From contig DASVES010000391.1 in NCBI GenBank assembly GCA_036380435.1, positions 1-5,894 of the forward strand: a stretch of 5,894 bases of DNA. The letters run 5' to 3'. A program made the translations under genes and the position numbers. The DNA comes from DASQDT01 sp036380435 (GTDB lineage: Bacteria; Acidobacteriota; Blastocatellia; Pyrinomonadales; Pyrinomonadaceae). Within the stretch, counting starts at the first letter, position 1. Each line of letters begins with the position of its first letter. Positions 1 through 5,015 of the stretch are shown here, one piece after another. The notes beneath the pieces are model-generated. The model was not told the DNA's origin. It ran no database searches and was given only the letters and a program-made list of their open reading frames with translations.

Positions 1-67
1 GAATCAGGTCTTTAAGAAAATCCCGGCTTGGGAAGACGTGCAGATTTCATATGCCGAGCGGGAGTGA
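1..67 (+). CDS. C-terminal tail of an unidentified upstream gene (partial)
   Basis: Only the last 21 codons are present. The frame that starts at base 2 is open and ends in TGA at 65-67; the tail begins NQVFKKIPAWEDVQ and ends in acidic residues. A second frame, open to a TGA at 69-71, gives an Arg/Ser-rich peptide and looks less natural. The stop directly abuts a GTG at 68 and lies 33 nt before the ATG of the deoxyhypusine synthase homologue, so the two genes are probably co-transcribed. Too little remains to identify it. A polyamine-pathway enzyme would fit the neighbour, but that is a guess. Confidence 0.5.
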   Translation, partial: NQVFKKIPAWEDVQISYAERE

Positions 68-100
68 GTGATCACGAAAGTTGAGAGCGAAGGGGGAGGG

Positions 101-1240
101 ATGGCGAAGAGGAAGGTGAGCAAATTCCTGTCGGGGCGGCGCATCGACCCGCGCCCGATCACGGGCGACGAGGCGCTGGCTGATCTCGTCGATGAGACGT
201 TTCTAGCTTACAACGCCGGCCGTCTCAGGGAGGCGTGCCAACTCTTCGCGCGCAAGATGCTGGAGCCGGACGTGACCGTCGGTCTCTCGCTCACGGGCGC
301 GCTCACGCCGGCGGGCCTCGGCATCTCCGCGCTCATCCCGCTCATGCGCGCCGGCTTCGTCGATTGGATCATCACCACCGGCGCGAACCTTTACCACGAC
401 ACCCACTTCGGCATCGGCCTCGCGCTCCACCAGGGCAACGCGCAGACCTCCGACATCACGCTCCGCGAAGAGGAGGTCGTCCGCATCTACGACATCTTCT
501 TCGACTACACGGTGCTCCTCGACACCGACGCCTTCTTCCGCCGGCTCATCGAGGGCGAGGAGTTTCAGCGGCCGATGTCTACGGCCGAGTTTCACAACCT
601 GTGCGGCAAGTACGTGCGCGAGCGCGAGCACAAGCTGGGGCTGGAGAATAAGTCGTTCCTCGCCGCCGCCTACGAGTTCGGCGTCCCGCTCTACACGTCA
701 AGCCCCGGTGATTCGTCCATCGGCATGAACGTCGCCGCGAAGGCGCTGCAAGGAAACAAACTCGCCTTCGACCCGTCGCTCGACGTGAACGAGACGGCGG
801 CCATCGTGCTCGCCGCCAAGCGCGGCGCCATCCACGGCCGAGGCGACCGCGGCACAAAACATGGCGGCAAGTCGGCCGTCTTCATCCTCGGCGGCGGCTC
901 TCCGAAGAACTTCATGCTCCAGACCGAGCCGCAGATTCAGGAAGTCTTAGGCATCGACGAGCGCGGCCACGACTACTTCCTACAGGTGACGGACGCCCGA
1001 CCCGACACGGGCGGACTCTCAGGGGCGACGCCCGGCGAGGCCGTCTCGTGGGGCAAGGTTGACCCCGACCGCCTGCCCGACGCCGTCGTCTGCTACGTCG
1101 ATTCGACCATCGCGCTGCCCGTCATCACCGCCTACGCGCTCGCGCGCCACGAGCCGCGCGAGCTGAAGCGGCTCCACGACCGGCGCGGCGAGTTGATGGA
1201 CTTGCTCCGGGCCGAATACGAAAAGTCGAAGAGAAGATAA
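101..1240 (+). CDS. deoxyhypusine synthase family protein (bacterial homologue, probable polyamine enzyme)
   Basis: This 379-residue protein belongs to the deoxyhypusine synthase family. In eukaryotes and archaea that enzyme uses NAD+ and spermidine to transfer an aminobutyl group to a lysine of eIF5A. Bacteria have no eIF5A, so homologues are thought to act on free polyamines, as plant homospermidine synthase does. Family landmarks appear in order: TTGANLYHD near 92-100, SSPGDSSIG at 200-208, GGGSPKNF at 264-271, DARPDTGGLSGA at 298-309, and EAVSWGK, whose Lys319 matches the catalytic lysine of human DHS (Lys329). Residues about 241-254, rich in Gly, Arg and His, look like an insertion. The ATG at 101 is preferred because the protein then begins just before the conserved FLSGRRIDPRPIT, and GGGGGAGGG lies upstream, though very close. 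A GTG at 68, abutting the previous stop with GGAG at 61-64, would add 11 residues. The family call is very secure; the substrate is inferred. Confidence 0.93.
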   Translation: MAKRKVSKFLSGRRIDPRPITGDEALADLVDETFLAYNAGRLREACQLFARKMLEPDVTVGLSLTGALTPAGLGISALIPLMRAGFVDWIITTGANLYHDTHFGIGLALHQGNAQTSDITLREEEVVRIYDIFFDYTVLLDTDAFFRRLIEGEEFQRPMSTAEFHNLCGKYVREREHKLGLENKSFLAAAYEFGVPLYTSSPGDSSIGMNVAAKALQGNKLAFDPSLDVNETAAIVLAAKRGAIHGRGDRGTKHGGKSAVFILGGGSPKNFMLQTEPQIQEVLGIDERGHDYFLQVTDARPDTGGLSGATPGEAVSWGKVDPDRLPDAVVCYVDSTIALPVITAYALARHEPRELKRLHDRRGELMDLLRAEYEKSKRR

Positions 1241-1244
1241 AGCG

Positions 1245-1370
1245 CGTAAATCGTCAATCGTAAATCGTGAATCGTGAACCGGCGGGGTTGACCTTTGTCC
1301 GGCTTGCGATGGATAACTCAAGGCGATTAACTTTCAACCACGATTGACGATTTACGATTCACGATTTACG
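1245..1370. repeat. heptamer-built inverted repeat, element 1 (AATCGT units)
   Basis: The left arm, 1245-1275, reads CGT followed by four 7-bp units: AAATCGT, CAATCGT, AAATCGT, GAATCGT. The right arm, 1340-1370, is its reverse complement at 29 of 31 positions. The two mismatches arise because the C-starting and G-starting units are swapped between arms. A 64-nt centre (1276-1339) lies between them and contains a promoter-like pair. The element fills nearly the whole gap between the deoxyhypusine synthase homologue and the YkgJ gene. It resembles in style the heptanucleotide STRR repeats known from cyanobacteria, but I do not recognise this exact family. Confidence 0.9.
1288..1317 (+). promoter_or_regulatory. 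candidate sigma70-type promoter inside element 1
   Basis: TTGACC at 1288-1293 (5 of 6 to TTGACA) and GATAAC at 1312-1317 (4 of 6 to TATAAT) are separated by 18 bp. Initiation would fall near 1324, leaving a leader of about 60 nt that holds only the right arm of element 1, so transcripts from here could not form the long hairpin. It would serve the YkgJ gene and perhaps the MM0924-like gene. This rests on consensus matching only. Confidence 0.35.
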
Positions 1371-1384
1371 GCCTTGGAGAGTTA

Positions 1385-1864
1385 ATGGCAAAAAAGATTA
1401 CGGACGATCAGCCGCGCGTCTACTTCGACTGCGCGAAGTGCCCGGCCTATTGCTGCTCAATCTACGAGCGCGTCTCAGTTAAGAAGCGCGACATCACGCG
1501 ACTGGCCAAACACTTCGGCGTCTCCTACGCGACGGCGCAGCGTCGCTACACCACCAAGTGGCAGGACGAGCGCGTGCTGCGCCGCGTCAAGGACGTGATC
1601 TTCCCCGAGACGTGCATGTTCCTCGACCAGGAGAAGCGCTGCTGCACGATCTACCACGGTCGGCCCGGCGTCTGCCGCGAGTACCCCGACCGCGTGCGTT
1701 GCGCCTATTATGACGTGCTGCAATTCGAGCGCCGGCAGCAGAACGACGAGACCGTCATCCCCCTCGTCCAGATCACCTTTATGGAGGTGATCAAGACCGA
1801 GACGACGAACGACAACGAGGGCGGAACAGAGAGGGTCTGGGAGTGGGAACCAGAAGAAAAGTGA
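1385..1864 (+). CDS. YkgJ family cysteine cluster protein
   Basis: This 159-residue cytoplasmic protein carries the cysteine pattern of the YkgJ/UPF0153 family (zinc- or iron-chelating domain). An N-terminal CAKCPAYCC cluster holds Cys16, 19, 23 and 24. A second block has Cys77, CC at 86-87 and Cys97, within FLDQEKRCCTIYHGRPGVC. Cys106 is an extra. The family is predicted to bind a metal or Fe-S centre; its reaction is not known. The stretch between the clusters (about 30-70) is basic and helical. The tail after about residue 137 is acidic and non-conserved in appearance. GGAGAG at 1376-1381 supports the ATG at 1385. The last Lys codon and the TGA stop are formed by the first bases of element 2, so the C-terminus may have been set by that repeat. 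Confidence 0.92.
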   Translation: MAKKITDDQPRVYFDCAKCPAYCCSIYERVSVKKRDITRLAKHFGVSYATAQRRYTTKWQDERVLRRVKDVIFPETCMFLDQEKRCCTIYHGRPGVCREYPDRVRCAYYDVLQFERRQQNDETVIPLVQITFMEVIKTETTNDNEGGTERVWEWEPEEK

Positions 1865-1945
1865 TAAGTGATGAGTGATAAGTGATAAGAAGGAAGAGAG
1901 GCGACTTCTTCTCTTTCTTATCACTTATCACTCATCACTTATCAC
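1861..1945. repeat. heptamer-built inverted repeat, element 2 (GTGATAA units), near-perfect hairpin
   Basis: The left arm, 1861-1888, is four 7-bp units: GTGATAA, GTGATGA, GTGATAA, GTGATAA. The right arm, 1918-1945, is its exact reverse complement over 28 bases. The pairing continues inward through a purine/pyrimidine stretch (1889-1901 with 1905-1917) with three G-U pairs and one mismatch, leaving a loop of about 3 nt. As RNA, 40 of 41 positions can pair. The element overlaps the YkgJ stop codon and ends 6 nt before the Shine-Dalgarno of the next gene. TATTTT follows the right arm, so it could end or slow transcription, or be an RNase III-type processing site. These roles are inferred. Confidence 0.93.
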
Positions 1946-1951
1946 TATTTT

Positions 1952-1959
1952 GGGAGGTG
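1952..1959 (+). promoter_or_regulatory. ribosome binding site that fixes the start of the MM0924-like gene
   Basis: GGGAGGTG lies 5 nt before the ATG at 1965. The reading frame is open further upstream, to a GTG at 1875, but that extension is only translated repeat arms (Ser/Leu/Ile/Thr-rich peptide) and has no Shine-Dalgarno. The site therefore decides for the ATG. Confidence 0.75.
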
Positions 1960-1964
1960 TTGAG

Positions 1965-2189
1965 ATGAGAGAATTTCTGGCGAAGATGACCGGAAAAGAG
2001 TTGGACGTGTTATGCAGCGGGTCGCCGGGCCTGCGGGGCAAGGTCTTGAAGATCGAGGGCGGCGTGCTCCACCTCAAGGACGACAATAAGCAATTGTGCT
2101 ACGTGGCCGTTGACCACATCATTGCCGTCTGGGAGGTGCGCGCCGACAAGGATCAGCGGCCCGGCTTCATCACGCACCTGCCGAAGTAG
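1965..2189 (+). CDS. MM0924 family small protein
   Basis: This 74-residue protein matches, from memory, the MM0924 family of small proteins found in methanogens and some bacteria. The shared pattern is FLxKxxGKELDVLC, then LRGKVLKIEGGVLHLKDD, then LCYVAVDHIIAVWE (about residues 4-57). The succession of short beta strands around LRGKVL, GVLHLKD and CYVAVDHI suggests a small Sm/KOW-like barrel, which could bind RNA or a partner protein; no function is established as far as I know. Cys17 and Cys45 are the only cysteines. The last 17 residues are charged and look less constrained. It follows the YkgJ gene by 100 bp, with hairpin element 2 filling most of the gap, and ends before a convergent gene. 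Confidence 0.8.
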   Translation: MREFLAKMTGKELDVLCSGSPGLRGKVLKIEGGVLHLKDDNKQLCYVAVDHIIAVWEVRADKDQRPGFITHLPK

Positions 2190-2233
2190 GCGGCCCAACG
2201 GCGGTGGCTCCGCGTGCCGCGCCAAAAAGCCGA

Positions 2234-2270
2234 AAGGCCGACGCTTCAAGGGGAGAAGAGCGTCGGCCTT
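2234..2270. terminator. hairpin terminator between convergent genes
   Basis: AAGGCCGACGCT (2234-2245) and AGCGTCGGCCTT (2259-2270) form a perfect 12-bp stem with a 13-nt loop, midway between two genes that converge. On the minus strand the stem is followed by TTTCGGCTTTTT, a fair T-rich tail for the NlpC/P60 gene. On the plus strand the tail (CCTC) is poor, so termination of the MM0924-like transcript would be weaker. Confidence 0.8.
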
Positions 2271-2297
2271 CCTCAAACTCGCCTGCGGGGGACGAGT

Positions 2298-2951
2298 TTA
2301 TCTGCCGGCGGCCACGTCCGCCCGGCGGGCGAAGTTGGCGGCGGCCGTCTCAAGAAGCGCGGGCGGCACGCGGCGGAAGCCGACGATGCGCTTGGCCCAG
2401 TAGTCATTGAAAGTCGAGTAGACGACGCCGCGGCTCGAAGAGGCGTGGTAGAAGCCGCCCGCGTCGGCGACGATGCCGATGTGGCCAAGGTGGTTGAAGA
2501 AGACGAGCGTCCCGAACTTGTACTTCTCCTCCTCCGTGGGGACCGCAAACCGCGACCAGAACGTGCGCGCGCTCCCGCGCTCGAAGTTGACCCCCACCTC
2601 CTGAAACACGCTCCACACAAATCCCGAGCAGTCATAGCGATTCGGCCCCTCGGAGCCGAGGCGGTAGGGCGTGCCGAGGCGGCCCTCAATCGCATCGAGG
2701 ATGGCCATGTTGAGACCGGAGAGTCGAAGCCCCGGCGCAACGGTCGTCGCGGCGGGCGGCTCGGCCTCGTCGGTCGTCGCGAGCGAGATGACCATCGGCT
2801 CATTTTCGAGCCGCGTCGCGCCGCTCGTCTCGGTGCTGGTGGTGGTGGCGGCGATGCGCGGGCGTGCTTCCTGCGCGAAGGCGGTCGTGGCGAGCAAACC
2901 TAGAAGCGCGCATGCCGCACACATGCGGGGGAACGATTTAAACAAAGACAT
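2298..2951 (-). CDS. secreted NlpC/P60 family cysteine peptidase (C40)
   Basis: This 217-residue exported cell-wall hydrolase most likely cleaves peptide bonds in peptidoglycan stems. Residues 1-26 are a signal peptide with a basic start, a hydrophobic core and an AFA-Q cleavage site. Residues 27-78 are a Thr/Ala/Glu-rich, probably disordered stretch with no SH3 or LysM domain. The catalytic domain covers about 82-196: LGTPYRLGS, then RYDCSGFVW with nucleophile Cys108, FGTLVFFNHLGHIGIV with His157, and FYHASS with His169 as third polar residue. The usual GDLVFF reads GTLVFF here. The start at 2951 lacks a well-placed Shine-Dalgarno: AAGAGGAG (2969-2976, read on the minus strand) lies about 17 nt away, and the next Met (residue 10) would destroy the signal peptide. 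It stands alone, convergent with the MM0924-like gene and divergent from the 494-residue ORF. Confidence 0.92.
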   Translation of the reverse strand: MSLFKSFPRMCAACALLGLLATTAFAQEARPRIAATTTSTETSGATRLENEPMVISLATTDEAEPPAATTVAPGLRLSGLNMAILDAIEGRLGTPYRLGSEGPNRYDCSGFVWSVFQEVGVNFERGSARTFWSRFAVPTEEEKYKFGTLVFFNHLGHIGIVADAGGFYHASSSRGVVYSTFNDYWAKRIVGFRRVPPALLETAAANFARRADVAAGR

Positions 2952-3328
2952 AACCGGGGGAAGTACTTCTCCTCTTCCTCAAAGCTTTCGGCTGAATTAC
3001 TTTAGGGAACTGCTTGATGTGGGGCTGAATAGTCGCGCGAGGGCGACGTGCGAGAATCATCCTACAGGCGTGTTACAGACCCCACAAGCGGCAATGTGAC
3101 TGTTTCGTGATACTCCAAACAGGTCGATGTAGTTTGACCGGAAAGAGTCCGTCATCAAGACGGCAAGTGGCTCACATTGAATGAATTGTGGGAAGTCGGT
3201 ACACATTCAGCGACTCTTCAGACGAGATTCCGCTGACATTCAAAGGATGGCCTCAAAGGCACATAGCATTTTGCGCGCGCGGCGTGATAGCATTCGCGGC
3301 CAAGAAGCGGTTGTAAGGAGCAACGTTC
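2952..3328. other. divergent intergenic region, 377 bp, no gene recognised
   Basis: The region lies between two divergent starts and must hold promoters for both, yet no convincing -35/-10 pair was found. It is visibly less GC-rich than the genes around it. Contents: the palindrome GAAGTACTTC at 2960-2969 just upstream of the NlpC/P60 start; a small hairpin CCGTC-ATCAA-GACGG near 3149-3163; the direct repeat ATAGCATT at 3263-3270 and 3287-3294; and a strong Shine-Dalgarno at its right end. Short open frames here lack ribosome sites and coding character. Confidence 0.6.
3314..3320 (+). promoter_or_regulatory. strong Shine-Dalgarno of the 494-residue ORF
   Basis: TAAGGAG, a full match to the anti-Shine-Dalgarno core, lies 8 nt before the ATG at 3329. 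It makes the start of this otherwise unrecognised gene secure and argues that the gene is translated. Confidence 0.8.
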
Positions 3329-4813
3329 ATGCTTTCTGTCAAAAGCAGGGTTACCGGTCGGAGGGTCGATGCGGCGGCCCGCACGCGTGTCCTTGAGAGG
3401 CTTCAGGAGACGGGCTTCACGCCGCTCATTCGCACGATGCGGCTCGGCGCCTTCGAGGAGGCGCTTGCGGCGGGCGGCGAACCCCCCAAAGATATGGAAC
3501 GGCTGATGGCGGCCTGGACTGACGCCGAGTCTGACGCGCCCTACGTCCGAGGCGACCTCTTCTGCTTCGAGTCTCACATCTTCTTCCTCATCTTCGCCGA
3601 CGACGCGGCGTCCGACGATGCCGGCCTGCGCGCAGGCATCATTCATGACGCCGAGGCGGACGCGCTCGAACGCCAGCTCGAATCTTTCTGCCGTAACATC
3701 GATGAGTCCGTGGACGCGGAGTCGGCGCGTGGCGGCGAGGGCGTGGGGGGCGTCGAGTCTGGCGCGAACGGCGGCGTTGCGCAGGGCGACGCGGAGTGGC
3801 GCGCGCAAGAGGTAAGTGCGCCCGAGAGTTTCACACGTTTCGTCGCGTCGATGTCTGAGGGCGGGGCCGCGGGGCTTGCGCCGCCACAATCCGCGCGCGG
3901 GGAGACGGCGGAGCGTCTGCGCGCGGTGGAGATACTGGAAGACGCGGAGGCGCGACGCCTGCTGCGTCGCCTCAGCGACGCGCAGGCCGAGGGGCGCACC
4001 GCCGAGATGTTGCTCGGCGCGGGGCGCGAGGGCGAGTCATTGCCGGAGGGGCTGGTGCGGCGTCTGGCGGGCGCCGCGCTTGTGCGCCGCGAACTCCTCA
4101 TCAGTTGCCGCAAGGACGGGCGCTCGCTCTTCCGTCTGCCGTCGGCGGACGCGCTGGCCGTGATGACGGCGAGCCACGCCATGTGCAGCGAGTGCGGCGC
4201 GGCCGTCGCCGACGAGCGCGCCGAGGAGTTGGTCACGCCGACGCCGCTCGCGGGGTCGATGCTCAAGGACGGCGCGTGGCTCGTCAGCCGGATGCGCGCG
4301 GCGCTCGCTGAGTTGGGAGTCGCTGAAACTGATGTCGCCACGCGCCCCGCGACGAACGACTCGGACGCGCTGATGATGGCCAACGCCGCCGGCGAGTCGT
4401 TCCTCTTCGTCCTGCGCGACGGCGACTTCACGCTCGCGCACGCGCGGCGGGCCATCGACGTGGAGGCCGACACGGAGGTGTCGCACCTCGTCGTGGTGGC
4501 GACGGGGAAGGTGCAGGAGGACGCGCGCTCACGCCTGCGCGAACACCAGAAGCGGCGAGCGCGCACGGGCGCCGAGCTTGACCTGCTCGCCGTCGAGGGC
4601 GTGGACGCGGCGGCCGGCGAGTTGCGGCAGGCGCTCGAACGCGTGACGCAGAAGTCTCTGGCGGGCGAGCTGTACGAGTTGGACGCGGGCTTCGGAATGA
4701 ACGCCGGCGCCTTCGTCGCCGCGTGCTTCCGACTGACGCAGAAGCCCGTGGCGTTACAAGACCGCGCGGCCTCGGCGGCGGGCGCGCTCGCCGGGAGCCT
4801 GCGCGAGATTTAG
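3329..4813 (+). CDS. hypothetical protein, 494 aa, unrecognised multi-domain
   Basis: I do not recognise this protein. It is soluble, Ala/Arg/Glu-rich, with no signal peptide or membrane segment. Residues 1-127 form an apparent first domain with a hydrophobic strand pair (GDLFCFESHIFFLIFADD, 75-92). Residues 128-190 are a Gly/Glu/Ala-rich linker. Residues 193-275 are strongly helical and end in a wing-like stretch (LLISCRKDGRSLFRLPS), suggesting a winged-helix fold. A single CSEC motif (Cys286, Cys289) follows; with Cys260 it might bind a metal. Residues 342-415 alternate hydrophobic strands (SFLFVLRDGDFTLAHA, SHLVVVATGKV) in a pattern reminiscent of a nuclease-like core, but the acidic and lysine positions of a PD-(D/E)XK site are not intact. 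The last 80 residues are helical. It runs divergently from the NlpC/P60 gene and 202 bp upstream of the SIMPL gene. That the gene is real is very likely; its function is unknown. Confidence 0.85.
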   Translation: MLSVKSRVTGRRVDAAARTRVLERLQETGFTPLIRTMRLGAFEEALAAGGEPPKDMERLMAAWTDAESDAPYVRGDLFCFESHIFFLIFADDAASDDAGLRAGIIHDAEADALERQLESFCRNIDESVDAESARGGEGVGGVESGANGGVAQGDAEWRAQEVSAPESFTRFVASMSEGGAAGLAPPQSARGETAERLRAVEILEDAEARRLLRRLSDAQAEGRTAEMLLGAGREGESLPEGLVRRLAGAALVRRELLISCRKDGRSLFRLPSADALAVMTASHAMCSECGAAVADERAEELVTPTPLAGSMLKDGAWLVSRMRAALAELGVAETDVATRPATNDSDALMMANAAGESFLFVLRDGDFTLAHARRAIDVEADTEVSHLVVVATGKVQEDARSRLREHQKRRARTGAELDLLAVEGVDAAAGELRQALERVTQKSLAGELYELDAGFGMNAGAFVAACFRLTQKPVALQDRAASAAGALAGSLREI

Positions 4814-4839
4814 GCGCTCAACTACACGCAGACTTTTAC

Positions 4840-4867
4840 CTGACCTCGCTCACTCAAACCGTATCCT
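4840..4867 (+). promoter_or_regulatory. weak candidate promoter for the SIMPL gene
   Basis: CTGACC (4840-4845) and TATCCT (4862-4867) are 16 bp apart, each 4 of 6 to the sigma70 consensus. They lie in the 202-bp gap before the SIMPL gene, which otherwise holds a GC-rich 7-bp hairpin (4915-4932) without a T tract. No terminator for the 494-residue ORF is visible, so the SIMPL gene may also be reached by read-through. Confidence 0.22.
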
Positions 4868-4996
4868 CGCTTCCCGTGCGCGCCGTGCGCAACGGTGTGG
4901 TTATCCACGTAATCCGCCGCGAGCGCGCGGCGCATCCTGTGCGCGGCCGTGAAGGCGGCGCAAGCCAGTCGGGCGACGGGCGTTCACGTGTTGGCA

Positions 4997-5004
4997 TAAG
5001 GAGG
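4997..5004 (+). promoter_or_regulatory. perfect Shine-Dalgarno that decides the SIMPL start
   Basis: TAAGGAGG complements the 16S rRNA tail fully. An in-frame GTG at 5004 overlaps its last base and cannot be served by it, so translation should begin at the ATG at 5016, 11 nt downstream. Confidence 0.8.
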
Positions 5005-5015
5005 TGCCACAACAG

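Noticed and set aside
1245..1945. CRISPR-like array
   Set aside because: The units are 7 bp, contiguous and arranged in inverted arms. There are no spacers of regular length and no cas genes.
1875..1964. N-terminal extension of the MM0924-like protein through element 2
   Set aside because: The extra residues are only translated heptamer repeats. A good Shine-Dalgarno directly precedes the ATG at 1965, where family similarity begins.
2214..2903. Plus-strand open frame of 229 codons opposite the NlpC/P60 gene
   Set aside because: The minus strand encodes a signal peptide and the full NlpC/P60 catalytic motifs; the plus-strand product is low-complexity Arg/Ala/Gly and begins inside the terminator region.
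3173..3191. Imperfect palindrome CACATTGAATGAATTGTG as an operator
   Set aside because: Only 6 of 9 positions match between half-sites, which is within chance for a 377-bp gap.
3260..3276. Sigma54-like promoter around GGCACATAGCATTTTGC
   Set aside because: The GG and GC elements are 13 bp apart where sigma54 needs 10, so the spacing excludes it.
3643..4566. Long minus-strand open frame (307 codons) opposite the 494-residue ORF
   Set aside because: It is Ser/Arg/Ala-rich, has no recognisable motif or ribosome site, and is the usual antisense shadow of a GC-rich gene whose plus-strand start has a near-perfect Shine-Dalgarno.
4915..4932. GC-rich hairpin CGCCGCG-AGCG-CGCGGCG as terminator of the 494-residue ORF
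   Set aside because: The stem is only 7 bp, lies about 100 bp after the stop codon and has no T tract; such stems are common by chance at this base composition.
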